From Marispirochaeta sp963667435 (GTDB lineage Bacteria > Spirochaetota > Spirochaetia > JC444 > Marispirochaetaceae), in contig OY763414.1 of the NCBI GenBank assembly GCA_963667435.1, positions 3,782,001 through 3,846,000 of the forward strand: a stretch of DNA of 64,000 nt, read 5' to 3'. Positions within the stretch are counted from its first letter, which is position 1. The number at the start of each line of letters is the position of its first letter. Both the position numbers and the translations under genes were made by a program. The notes under the pieces were generated by a model. It was not told where the DNA came from. It was given only the letters and a program-made list of their open reading frames with translations, and did no database searches. Below are positions 27,139-34,726 of the stretch, piece by piece.

Positions 27139-28263
27139 ATGGCATATGAGGACCAGTATTCAGATTGTGAATGGGTAACCTTCGATTTGCTTGAAAATTT
27201 TATGAAGGACTGTCTGCTTAAAAGTGGTCTGCCGCAAAAGGATGCGGAAGTTGTTTCCGATGTGCTTATTACTTCCGATAAGCGTGGGATAGACTCCCAT
27301 GGTATCGGCAGGCTCAAGCCTATCTATATTGACCGTATTGATCAGGGGATACTGAATCCTCTTACGAAAATCGATGTTCTGAAAGAAACCTCCACCACGG
27401 CAGTGCTTGACGGCAATAATGGTATGGGTCATGTGGTTTCCAAAAAGGCGATGAAGATTGCCATAGAGAAAGCCAGCGAAAAAGGTATGGGTATGGTTGC
27501 TGTACGTAATTCAACACACTACGGTATAGCAGGGTATTACTCTCTCATGGCCTGTGAAGCCGGGATGATCGGTATTACCGGGACTAATGCTCGCCCGTCT
27601 ATTGCTCCCACCTTCGGGGTTGAGAATATGCTTGGAACCAATCCCTTTACCATCGGATTCCCAACCGACGAAGAGTTTCCTTTTGTACTGGACTGCGCGA
27701 CCTCGGTTACACAGCGGGGTAAAATTGAAATGTACGGCCGGGCAGGAAAAGATCTCCCTCAAGGGTGGGTAATCGGCAGGGATGGTAAAACCAGGGTGGA
27801 TACAGATCAGATCCTTATCGATCTCACTCAGGGGAAGGCTGCTCTTGCGCCCCTGGGCGGTGTCGGGGACGAGACGGCGGGATATAAAGGTTTCGGCTTT
27901 GCTACGGTGGTGGAAGTCTTATCCGCAGCTCTCCAGGATGGCTCATTTCTCAGGGATCTGAACGGGTTCAACGAGGAGGGCAAACGGGTACCATACCCAC
28001 TGGGGCATTTCTTCATTGTTATCAATCCGGAATTTTTTATGGGACTGGGGATTTTCAAACGTGTGGCTGGTGCAATTATGCGGGATCTTCGTAGCAGTCA
28101 GAAGGCTGAAGGCCATGACCGTATCTATACCGCGGGGGAGAAGGAGTGGGAGGCCTGGCAGTTCCGTAAAGATCATGGATGTCCGGTGCCGCCTGTTTTG
28201 CAGAAGCAGATGCAGGAGCTGCGGGATAGGTGGAATCTGGAATATACTTTTAGCTGGGATTAG
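27139..28263 (+). CDS. Malate/L-sulfolactate-type dehydrogenase (Ldh_2 family)
   Basis: A 374-residue NAD(P)-dependent 2-hydroxyacid dehydrogenase of the Ldh_2 fold, which is unrelated to the Rossmann-type lactate dehydrogenases. Family marks are DKRGIDSHGIGRLK, LDGNNGMGHVV, the catalytic His in RNSTHYGIAGYY, GTNARPSIAPTFG and LGTNPFTIGFP. Members act on malate, sulfolactate, ureidoglycolate or diketogulonate; the substrate here is not evident. A GAGGGGG ribosome site supports the start. Confidence 0.88.
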   Translation: MAYEDQYSDCEWVTFDLLENFMKDCLLKSGLPQKDAEVVSDVLITSDKRGIDSHGIGRLKPIYIDRIDQGILNPLTKIDVLKETSTTAVLDGNNGMGHVVSKKAMKIAIEKASEKGMGMVAVRNSTHYGIAGYYSLMACEAGMIGITGTNARPSIAPTFGVENMLGTNPFTIGFPTDEEFPFVLDCATSVTQRGKIEMYGRAGKDLPQGWVIGRDGKTRVDTDQILIDLTQGKAALAPLGGVGDETAGYKGFGFATVVEVLSAALQDGSFLRDLNGFNEEGKRVPYPLGHFFIVINPEFFMGLGIFKRVAGAIMRDLRSSQKAEGHDRIYTAGEKEWEAWQFRKDHGCPVPPVLQKQMQELRDRWNLEYTFSWD

Positions 28264-28346
28264 TTTGGAATATTTCCGTTTTTACTGGATTTTACTGATC
28301 TTTTTCATAATATTATTTAGTACAGCCCAAAAGGGGAGAATAATAG

Positions 28347-28541
28347 ATGAATATTTACAGCGTACAGCAACGCATGAACCAGACACCTTCAGCCGGCCAG
28401 ACAAAAGTAAATGGTGTTGGATCTGAAGAAAGTATGGAGAGTCCGGCAGAAAAAGCCAGAGAATTGGCTTCCAACAGCGAGGAGCTTACACCATCTTCGC
28501 TGCAAAGCTGGCAGGGAAATGCTGTAGACGAAATGGCATGA
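28347..28541 (+). CDS. Small hydrophilic protein of unknown function
   Basis: A 64-residue gene supported by a GGGGAG ribosome site, an ATG start and a strong terminator directly after the stop. The product is polar, rich in Ser, Glu and Gln, with no Cys, no membrane segment and no recognised domain (MNIYSVQQRMNQTPSAGQ at the start). It may be cotranscribed with the dehydrogenase 83 bases upstream. Function unknown. Confidence 0.6.
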   Translation: MNIYSVQQRMNQTPSAGQTKVNGVGSEESMESPAEKARELASNSEELTPSSLQSWQGNAVDEMA

Positions 28542-28546
28542 CCATT

Positions 28547-28585
28547 AAAAAACCTCTGTGCAGAGAAGCTGCACAGAGGTTTTTT
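28547..28585. terminator. Bidirectional terminator between convergent genes
   Basis: A 17-bp perfect stem containing CCTCTGTGCAG, loop AGAAG, with A-runs before and T-runs after, serves both the 64-residue gene and the convergent glutaredoxin-like gene. Confidence 0.95.
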
Positions 28586-28602
28586 CGTATACATTTACCC
28601 AC

Positions 28603-28908
28603 TCAGGCGGGTATTTTCCCCATTAATTTGTCCAACCATTTCAGACGAACATAACCGAAAACCTTATCTTCTCCTTCTATATCCAGAACCGGATACATCA
28701 CCTTTGCTGCTGATTCTCCCTGGAGATATTTTCGAACCTCGCGAATCTGTTCCCTGGGCAGCAGGTCGACCTGGACGTAGCGGTAAGCGTATCCGAGACC
28801 TGTTAGCAGTTCCCGGGCAGTGTTGCAGGCACTGCAGTAGGAAAGAGAGTATAGAGTGATTTCCGGTGTTTTTATCTGACCGTCAATTTCAGTATATTCA
28901 ATGCTCAT
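28603..28908 (-). CDS. Glutaredoxin-like protein A
   Basis: A 101-residue thioredoxin-fold protein with the redox motif YCSAC after the first strand (ITLYSLSYCSAC) and a cis-Pro region MYPVLDI. The N-terminal 14 residues (MSIEYTEIDG...) are conserved with the paralogue at 29195 and extend beyond a normal glutaredoxin. It probably serves in thiol reduction, but the partner is unknown. Repeats in the upstream gap may regulate it. Confidence 0.78.
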   Translation of the reverse strand: MSIEYTEIDGQIKTPEITLYSLSYCSACNTARELLTGLGYAYRYVQVDLLPREQIREVRKYLQGESAAKVMYPVLDIEGEDKVFGYVRLKWLDKLMGKIPA

Positions 28909-29194
28909 GTGTTCTCCTTATAATCAAGCCGGCTAACTGGTTAGTCATAAGTGAATTAACTCATTACTGGATTTATGCTATAGCATGCAGAATAAAGTGT
29001 CAATATTTATTGTGAAAATTTAACATAAAAATATTAAGTTTGTGAAAATGTCACATAAAATATTTTGTGTGGCAGTTCGAGGTTTTAAACACAGGTTCTG
29101 AAGGTTAAACGGTCAAGGATTTTTATCTACAAGAAAGGCAAAGAAGGGAGAAAAAATCTCTTGTAGACTATAAATAGTGCATAACATGTTCAGT
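28909..29194. promoter_or_regulatory. Gap between glutaredoxin-like genes with phased direct repeats
   Basis: Two copies of TGTGAAAATnTnACATAAAAnTATT begin at 29011 and 29041, exactly 30 bases apart; the second contains the inverted repeat TGTGA-N5-TCACA. An inverted repeat TCTACAAGA/TCTTGTAGA is found at 29126-29134 and 29159-29167. The repeats sit about 100-150 bases upstream of the leftward gene at 28908 and are plausible binding sites for a CRP/FNR- or Rex-like factor. Confidence 0.45.
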
Positions 29195-29500
29195 TCAGGA
29201 AGAAGCGTCTTTTTTGAGCCGCCGTTCCCAGAGAATCTGAATAAAGCCGTACAGTCGGTCCGTGCTATTTAATTCAAGTACCGGGAAGAGTGCCCCGGTT
29301 TGTCTGTCTCCCTGGAGCTCCATGCGCATTCTGCGGCTTTCGTCCTCTGGTAACAGGTCAATGTATACATATCTGAAGGTGTATCCCTGATTTGTGAGAA
29401 ATTGTTTTGCACTCTTGCATGCATCGCAGTATGAAATAGAGTACATGGTAATTTCGGGTGCCTTCAGGGGGCCTTCAACTGTTGTGTATTCTATGGACAT
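29195..29500 (-). CDS. Glutaredoxin-like protein B
   Basis: A 101-residue paralogue of the protein at 28603, alike over its whole length. It has the redox motif YCDAC in ITMYSISYCDAC, the shared N-terminus MSIEYTTVEG and an equivalent LFPVLEL loop, although the motif spacing residues differ. Same-strand tandem placement with 286 bases between suggests an old duplication with separate control. Confidence 0.78.
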   Translation of the reverse strand: MSIEYTTVEGPLKAPEITMYSISYCDACKSAKQFLTNQGYTFRYVYIDLLPEDESRRMRMELQGDRQTGALFPVLELNSTDRLYGFIQILWERRLKKDASS

Positions 29501-29756
29501 ATTTTACCCCCGTTGATGTTCCTGACTACGGTATTGTTCCACCACCTTTTTAATTTGCTTATTAAGCTGAATTTTACAGCAGCAGTAAGCCTGAGTCAAA
29601 CAATTGTTTGGGAATAAGATCATCAAAGAATTCCGCATATTCGACTTAGAGCAGAAGCGGAAAAGCTGGGCCAGCGGTTCGCGAAGCAATACCGCGAGCC
29701 GAGTCAACGGCAGGGTTTTCCCGGAGGGAAAATCCCGGGAGTTGACGAAGAAGTCT
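29501..29756. other. Chromosomal gap before the element, with strong palindromes
   Basis: No convincing gene. It holds a perfect 14-bp palindrome CAAACAATTGTTTG at 29597-29610 and a 44-base hairpin at 29703-29746, with outer arms GTCAAC/GTTGAC and inner arms GGGTTTTCCC/GGGAAAATCCC around GGA. The hairpin could be a REP-like palindrome or the core of a small RNA. Confidence 0.4.
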
Positions 29757-29803
29757 GACTACAAAAAAAGCCCCAATCTTTCGATTGGAGCTTTTTTGTA
29801 GTC
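29757..29803. terminator. Terminator of the original tRNA-Pro gene
   Basis: GACTACAAAAAA-AGC-CCCAATC pairs with GATTGG-AGCTTTTTTGTAGTC, a stem of about 20 bp. On the reverse strand it follows the tRNA 3'-end fragment directly, so it probably terminated the tRNA before the element inserted. Confidence 0.75.
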
Positions 29804-29843
29804 GGGCTGGGCGGATTTGAACCGCCGACCCCTTGTCCCCCAG
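29802..29843 (-). other. attR: duplicated 3' half of tRNA-Pro(GGG)
   Basis: These 42 bases are identical to 39534-39575. They run from the tRNA discriminator base to the anticodon loop; identity stops at the anticodon stem. This is the far attachment site of the integrated element. Confidence 0.93.
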
Positions 29844-30124
29844 TCAGGCTGACGGTGTAATAGCTATTCGTATCTCTTTATATAAGTTTATAATATATCA
29901 AGAATTAGTCAATACCCAATTGTATCGAGATGTATGATTTTGCTTGCATTTTTACTATCACTTGGTATCAACGGTGGTATCACGCAACCCCTTGTCCAGT
30001 GGACTAAAGGCTAATAATAGTCCTGTGAGGGCTTCATGCCATTCAGATGGGAAAAGTATCATTGAAAGACTTTGCTTCGATTCTGGTGAAGGTAAATCGG
30101 CATAGAGGTAAATTTTAAATATGG
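29844..30124. other. attR-proximal arm region of the element
   Basis: TGGTATCA (29963-29970) and TGGTATCACGC (29975-29985) are spaced 12 bases apart, exactly as near the other end (39443 and 39455); they are probable integrase arm-binding sites. A reverse-strand open frame without a usable start (containing SMILFPSEWHEALTGLLL) runs through about 29965-30120 and may be a gene fragment. Confidence 0.6.
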
Positions 30125-30787
30125 CTATGAACTGTATTTCTCCATATATTTTAGTAAATTTGCCGCTATTTCAGCTGTTAATAAGCCAAACAGGCCTAAC
30201 CCATTAAGAACCAATATAGCGGTTATTATTCTTCCACCAGTTGTAATAGGATATAGGTCACCATAACCAACGGTTGTTAAAGTTGTGAAAGCCATCCATA
30301 TAACATCTTCAATATTATTAATGTTCTCGTTTACACCATACTCAAAATTGTAAAGACCAACCGCACAATAAGTAAAGATTACAAAGGTTAAGAGCATATA
30401 AATCGTAAGAGCTGATCTTGCAGGGTTTTTTAATATAATTCTGAACAAAGGAAATGTTGCCTTCAATCCTCGGATCATTCTTAATGTACGTACCAGCCTA
30501 ATTAATCTTAGAATACGAAAAGGGCGAAGAATTTGTGTGAATGGGATTGAGGAAATTAAATCAAAGAATCTTAGTTTTGTATATTGAGCCTTGTTTTCTG
30601 ATTTGAAAAAGAAATAAATCCAATCAAACAAGAAAATTAAACATATAGAAAAGTCAATCCACAAGAATATTTTGATTGTTGAAACGGAGAAAGGAATAAT
30701 TACTTCTAAAGCAAGCTGCGTAAGCACGTATAGGATTAAAAGAAGCATCATAGAGTCGTACCACCGACCAAAACTATTCTTTATCAT
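30125..30787 (-). CDS. Six-TM voltage-sensor potassium channel
   Basis: A 220-residue ion channel. Four voltage-sensor helices precede the pore; S4 reads RPFRILRLIRLVRTLRMIRG, with Arg at every third position, the hallmark of a voltage sensor. The pore loop has the potassium selectivity filter TTVGYGD, followed by the last helix and a short tail (LLKYMEKYSS), so there is no cytoplasmic ligand domain. It has its own AGGATG ribosome site. It sits at the end of the element opposite the integrase, the usual place for cargo. A role in phage defence by membrane depolarisation is only a hypothesis. Confidence 0.9.
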   Translation of the reverse strand: MIKNSFGRWYDSMMLLLILYVLTQLALEVIIPFSVSTIKIFLWIDFSICLIFLFDWIYFFFKSENKAQYTKLRFFDLISSIPFTQILRPFRILRLIRLVRTLRMIRGLKATFPLFRIILKNPARSALTIYMLLTFVIFTYCAVGLYNFEYGVNENINNIEDVIWMAFTTLTTVGYGDLYPITTGGRIITAILVLNGLGLFGLLTAEIAANLLKYMEKYSS

Positions 30788-30840
30788 CTTACATCCTTTA
30801 TATAAGTCTCGGACTAAGATGAATCTTAGTTAAAGAAAAT

Positions 30841-30870
30841 GCCCGCCCTCGAAAACAGATAGGGCGGGGC
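30841..30870 (-). terminator. Terminator after the terminase-linked gene
   Basis: GCCCGCCCT pairs with AGGGCGGGGC (one bulge) across an 11-base loop; on the reverse strand it is followed by ATTTTCTTT. Confidence 0.65.
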
Positions 30871-30878
30871 AACGATCG

Positions 30879-31724
30879 TCATTTCACTTTCTCCGCTTTC
30901 TTTTCTTTTTCAAGTTGCTCTATTCGAGTTAGCAAATCCTTTATCAATGCTTTGTCTTTTGCAGTTTCAGCCTTTTGTAAACCATCACGCAGCGCTTGAA
31001 AATTCTTAGCCTTTGGATCATTTTTCTTCTGTTCTGGATCATTCAAAAGTTCAAGCACATTTGTTGTGATGAAATCACCACCTTCAACAGCAATATATGG
31101 GAGGTGACCGGCACCGGCACCGGTTAAAGCAGTAAGTTCAGCAAGCTGGGTCTGTGCTTTCTGTGTAGCTATCCATGGGGGATTATTTTCAAGTACTTGC
31201 CCGATTCTGGTTCTTTGTCGTTCATCTGCAACTGGAGCCAGTGCCAGCAGTTCAGGCTCAGAATAAACACCTTTGTCAGCGGCGCCGATTGCCGCGTCTA
31301 TCATTCCACTGGACATAGTAAGAGCCCTTAGTTTTGCTTTTTCCAATGTTAAGGATTCAAGTTCAGTTACGCCGGATTTCGCATATTTCAAGCCGTCTTC
31401 TTCCCGAATTTTGGCATCATCGATTTTCTTAAGAATTGCAGAAATTCGATCACTCTTCATTTTTTCAATTGATTTAAGATATTCGCTTTGAATCTTCTCT
31501 GCTTCCATTTGCCGACTACGTGGATCGGATAATGTCGCCAAATCCGCAATTTTCTGCCTTGCCAAATCAGCAAGGGATACCGCTCTTTTCAGTGAGGCAT
31601 CACCAGATTTTTCAGTAATAAAACGAAGTGTTTTTCCATTATTTTTGCTGAGAAGTTGGTTTACCGGGGGTAAAACCCGTTCTCCGAATCGTGCCGCCTT
31701 TGAAAGTAATTTATCGTGTTTCAT
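30879..31724 (-). CDS. Phage-type helical protein of unknown function
   Basis: A 281-residue, highly charged, largely helical protein (KIQSEYLKSIEKMKSDRISAIL, C-terminal LLTRIEQLEKEKKAEKVK) with a Gly/Ala-rich middle. The start at 31724 is chosen because AAGGAG lies 8 bases before it; an ATG at 31745 would overlap the terminase stop and contain that ribosome site. It directly follows the terminase, where a portal or scaffold normally sits, but I see no match to either. Confidence 0.65.
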   Translation of the reverse strand: MKHDKLLSKAARFGERVLPPVNQLLSKNNGKTLRFITEKSGDASLKRAVSLADLARQKIADLATLSDPRSRQMEAEKIQSEYLKSIEKMKSDRISAILKKIDDAKIREEDGLKYAKSGVTELESLTLEKAKLRALTMSSGMIDAAIGAADKGVYSEPELLALAPVADERQRTRIGQVLENNPPWIATQKAQTQLAELTALTGAGAGHLPYIAVEGGDFITTNVLELLNDPEQKKNDPKAKNFQALRDGLQKAETAKDKALIKDLLTRIEQLEKEKKAEKVK

Positions 31725-31738
31725 TTTTTTCTCCTTGT

Positions 31739-33193
31739 TTACCATGTGTCATTTAAAATTTCATATTCGCCGGTCTCGGCGGTAATTTCATTCACAACGG
31801 CATATCTTAAAGCATCTGGGCAATGATCGTGTCCGGGAGCCGCTTCCGGCAATGGATCACCGTTTTGATTGGTTTTCCAACTATACAAACCCATTTCCCT
31901 GATGCAGTTTTCACAGTGCGGCAAAATCCAAATACGCCAGCTTTTCAAAGCGTCTATGCCATCTCTGATTCTGTGCTTTTTCACAGAGTGGGCGTTGAGA
32001 CCATATCGATTTTTCAGTTCTGCGATTATTTCAGGTCGGGCGGAATCACAATAAAATGGCCAATCTTGCTTATTGTTTCGCTGTAAAAATTGCTTTATCT
32101 CGCGGGCAATGCCGCTGACATCCAGATCGGTTTTATAAAGCTCATCTAAAATATAAAGCTCTTTTGCTGTTGAATCCCTGTAGACCAGCAAACCTGCACT
32201 TGGATCAATAAATCCAAAATCAATGCCGATATGAAAATCCGCATCTATTCGGCCTCTTTCTTCTGCCCAGCGCTCTTGCCGTTCTCTAATTGTCCCAAAA
32301 CTCCCTACCTTGATTGTGTCTAAACGGCGTCTAATGACATCTGCAATATCAAAATCGCGAACAATAAAATTATCAAAAATTCTAATATCGCTTAGCATTT
32401 CAATTTCACCGTTATAAACATGATTCCAGCGTTCAAAATTCCTTTGTTTCAGCTGTTCAGCATCGCGTTTCAAAGTTTCCGATGTCCACGGATTTTGCCA
32501 CAAAAGATACCTGCCAACTCGGGCGTCTGGGCGATCAGCTTCAATGAAATCTTTATAAAGGCAATCATTCACGCTTTTCCGGTTCATCGTGGCAAAAATC
32601 TGGGAATTCTCACTTCGCACGGTTGGAGTTAAAATATCGAAACTTCGGCGGGAAATATTCTGTCCTTCTTCGATCCATGTGAGGCTGATTCCCTCAGTTG
32701 ATCGTATGGCATCAGCGGTAAAATCCCGTAAACCTTTGAAAATGAAATCACCGCCATTCTGGGCTAAGATCGTGTCTCGTTGGATTGTAAAAAAATCTAA
32801 TAAGCGGTTATCTGAACGGATTAATTTTTCTAAAAGACTTTTACTGCTTTGCATCATTGAAAGCTGTACCTCTCGGCAGCATAAAACCCGTTCCGGTCGT
32901 AGAAGGGCACGAGCAACAAGAAAGCTTGCAACTCCGTAGGATTTTCCGCTTCCTCTGCCGCCTTCCAAAACCGTGAAGCGTTTACCGGAGGAAAGATCGT
33001 AAAACATTCGTTCCAACAGTGTGAAACAGACATCTTGCTGTTGCAACTCGGAAACCTCATCACCATCAATTGTGACATAATGAAGAGGTGTTCCATCCTC
33101 GCTATGTAAATGGAAAACGGGTCTTAGTGTAGTTTCACCAAGAGCCCCGGATATCTTATCAACTCTCCGTTGTAATTGTTCAACTGTTGCCAT
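31739..33193 (-). CDS. terL: Phage terminase large subunit
   Basis: A 484-residue DNA-packaging motor protein. The ATPase domain has Walker A GGRGSGKSYG, Walker B LTWIEEGQ, and the coupling region MNRKSVND. The C-terminal RNase-H-like nuclease domain begins HIGIDFGFIDPSAGLLVY and contains a later Asp in FYCDSARPE and the acidic APGHDHCPDALRYA. It resembles PBSX-type TerL. It overlaps the preceding 83-residue gene by 14 bases. All main motifs are intact. Confidence 0.93.
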   Translation of the reverse strand: MATVEQLQRRVDKISGALGETTLRPVFHLHSEDGTPLHYVTIDGDEVSELQQQDVCFTLLERMFYDLSSGKRFTVLEGGRGSGKSYGVASFLVARALLRPERVLCCREVQLSMMQSSKSLLEKLIRSDNRLLDFFTIQRDTILAQNGGDFIFKGLRDFTADAIRSTEGISLTWIEEGQNISRRSFDILTPTVRSENSQIFATMNRKSVNDCLYKDFIEADRPDARVGRYLLWQNPWTSETLKRDAEQLKQRNFERWNHVYNGEIEMLSDIRIFDNFIVRDFDIADVIRRRLDTIKVGSFGTIRERQERWAEERGRIDADFHIGIDFGFIDPSAGLLVYRDSTAKELYILDELYKTDLDVSGIAREIKQFLQRNNKQDWPFYCDSARPEIIAELKNRYGLNAHSVKKHRIRDGIDALKSWRIWILPHCENCIREMGLYSWKTNQNGDPLPEAAPGHDHCPDALRYAVVNEITAETGEYEILNDTW

Positions 33194-33431
33194 GGATTAT
33201 TCCTGTTGGCCCGCCTTTTAATCGGGTTTCAAGCTCTGCCAGCCTTTCTGATAATTCTTCAATCCCGATACTTTCGTTTTCAAGCTTGTAGAGTCGAATC
33301 CATGAATCAATTCCTTTTGACATTGAGTTGAGGCGGGATGAAACAGCTGTCCGACTCATTTTCCCATACATATCGATGAGTTGAGTTTCCCACCACTGTC
33401 GCATTTGTCTTATATCCATTGGTTCTCTCAT
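33180..33431 (-). CDS. Small protein before terminase, possible terminase small subunit
   Basis: An 83-residue protein starting inside the stop of the previous gene (ATGA) and overlapping terL by 14 bases. The middle is helical and the C-terminal half looks like a coiled coil (IGIEELSERLAELETRL). Its position is that of a terminase small subunit, but it is about half the usual length and no helix-turn-helix is clear, so this is inference. Confidence 0.55.
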   Translation of the reverse strand: MREPMDIRQMRQWWETQLIDMYGKMSRTAVSSRLNSMSKGIDSWIRLYKLENESIGIEELSERLAELETRLKGGPTGIIHGNS

Positions 33432-33604
33432 AGCTTTTTCTCCTGTTGTAGATCGTTGATGCGTCCTTGGAGGTGGGCAATTTCAGCTTGAAAAAATTCT
33501 TGTTCATCCCGATCCAAGAACCGCTGGTGCAGACATCGTTCTTTTTGTGCTTTTTCAGCTCGGAGGCGTCTTATTTGCGTTCTTACTGATATTTGCATTT
33601 CCAT
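33428..33604 (-). CDS. 58-residue coiled-coil protein
   Basis: A short gene reading MEMQISVRTQIRRLRAEKAQ and ending DLQQEKKL. It has a GGGAG site upstream and its TGA overlaps the next ATG (ATGA), so it is translationally coupled to the pre-terminase gene. It is almost entirely charged helix with a heptad-like pattern. Its 5' end overlaps the previous gene by 50 bases in another frame. Function unknown. Confidence 0.6.
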   Translation of the reverse strand: MEMQISVRTQIRRLRAEKAQKERCLHQRFLDRDEQEFFQAEIAHLQGRINDLQQEKKL

Positions 33605-33752
33605 ATTTTTGTTCTCCCGCTTCCCTGACAGCAGCTAAATACCCTTCCTTTGCCTTCGCCGCCTTTGTCAAATCGCCATCGCACAAAGCATCTAAATATT
33701 CCGTATATGCTGCGATCACACGCTTTCTGTATTTTGTAGGCATGTATTTCAT
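33555..33752 (-). CDS. 65-residue phage-type protein
   Basis: Starts MKYMPTKYRKRVIAAYTEYL; its ATG overlaps the stop of the RHH gene (ATGA). It is helical and Ala-rich (DLTKAAKAKEGYLAAVREAG). It belongs to the chain of coupled small genes leading to terL. No family recognised. Confidence 0.5.
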   Translation of the reverse strand: MKYMPTKYRKRVIAAYTEYLDALCDGDLTKAAKAKEGYLAAVREAGEQKYGNANISKNANKTPPS

Positions 33753-33946
33753 AGTGGCGGCAGCCCCCGCGCTTGTCTTTCAAAATTGATTAGACGTGTG
33801 ATTTCATCAAGGAGGGCTGATGGGCTATTTTCAAGGCCATCTTGGATGGCTTTACCTGCATATGAGGCGCGAGATTGCAAACCGCGCTTTCTATCAATCC
33901 GATCTAATATTTCTTCAGAAACAGCAACAGAAAATCTTTTAGACAT
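33749..33946 (-). CDS. Ribbon-helix-helix (CopG/Arc-like) DNA-binding protein
   Basis: A 65-residue protein starting MSKRFSVAVSEEILDRIDRK, the strand-helix pattern of a ribbon-helix-helix repressor, followed by a helix with SRASYAGKAIQDGLE. The start at 33946 is chosen because GGGAGG lies 7 bases before it; that ribosome site is inside a terminator-like hairpin. It heads the coupled chain running into the terminase genes and may control it. Confidence 0.7.
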   Translation of the reverse strand: MSKRFSVAVSEEILDRIDRKRGLQSRASYAGKAIQDGLENSPSALLDEITRLINFERQARGLPPL

Positions 33947-33972
33947 AAAAAAACCTCCCAAAGAATGGGAGG
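33947..33972 (-). promoter_or_regulatory. Hairpin with T-run that hides the RHH ribosome site
   Basis: On the reverse strand CCTCCC pairs with GGGAGG around a 7-base loop and is followed directly by TTTTTTT and then the ATG. The 3' arm GGGAGG is also the Shine-Dalgarno sequence, so one structure could terminate transcription or block translation. Confidence 0.6.
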
Positions 33973-34117
33973 AAAATTGAAAGCTGGGCAGTTACTATCC
34001 AGCCAATCCTCCCGCAAATGGTTTCCGCGCCAGCGCGGAAGGATAGTCTTATATTACATCATATTAATTCGCTTGTCAAGAAAAACATTTTGTAAGTCCT
34101 TATGCTGTAAGCAAATG

Positions 34118-34726
34118 TCAAGTAGTTTTGTTACAGGAGGCCGATTCTCTTAGCCATCGATACAAGGTTGTACGAGTAATTCCATAGGCTCTGGCCGTAC
34201 CTGAAACAGTACCCCCGTTAGCTATTGCTTTAAGTGCGGCATTCTTATGAGGGTGTGTATTCCTTCCTCCGAGATCACGTCCAGCATGTCCACGATAGCC
34301 GCCTAATTGCTTCCCCTGAGCCCGTGCTCTCTCTAAACCTTCTTTGGTCCGCTCACTGAGTCGGGACCGCTCAAATTGTGCAAGAGCTGCCATCATATGA
34401 AATTGTAGTTCTCCGGCTGCGTCTCCCAGTGGTCCAATGTTCAAATTGTCCTTGAGGGACCGGATAGTAACACCTTTCTCCCGGGCATGCTTCACAAAAT
34501 CCAGCATATCAAAAAGATCACGACCTAAACGTGTTAATTCAGGGGTTAAAAGGATGTCTCCTTTGCTCAAACGGTCCAGTACTCCGGCAAGTTCTCGGCG
34601 CTTCCATGACTTTTTTCCAGTTACCTGTTCTTCTATGATTTCCTCGGCTCCTGCTTCCTGTAAAGCCGGTCTAAACTTCTCTGTATTTTGTAATGCGGTG
34701 CTCACTCTTGCATATGCCAGTATCAT
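34118..34726 (-). CDS. Serine recombinase (resolvase/invertase family)
   Basis: A 202-residue small serine recombinase. The catalytic Ser is in ILAYARVSTALQNTEK, followed by LTPELTRLGRDLFDML and the long E-helix region FERSRLSERTKEGLERARAQG. The C-terminal helix-turn-helix is ANGGTVSGTARAYGITRTTLYRWL. The start at 34726 follows AGGGAGG; a longer frame to 34807 lacks a site. It could resolve dimers or invert DNA in the element. Confidence 0.9.
   Translation of the reverse strand: MILAYARVSTALQNTEKFRPALQEAGAEEIIEEQVTGKKSWKRRELAGVLDRLSKGDILLTPELTRLGRDLFDMLDFVKHAREKGVTIRSLKDNLNIGPLGDAAGELQFHMMAALAQFERSRLSERTKEGLERARAQGKQLGGYRGHAGRDLGGRNTHPHKNAALKAIANGGTVSGTARAYGITRTTLYRWLRESASCNKTT

Noticed and set aside
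29604..29801. Forward frame of 65 codons beside the element
   Set aside because: It runs through the 44-base hairpin and the tRNA terminator, and has no ribosome site.
29844..30000. Second, partial tRNA in the arm region (CCCCTTGTCCAG near 29988)
   Set aside because: Only about 12 bases resemble the tRNA anticodon region and no cloverleaf can be formed.
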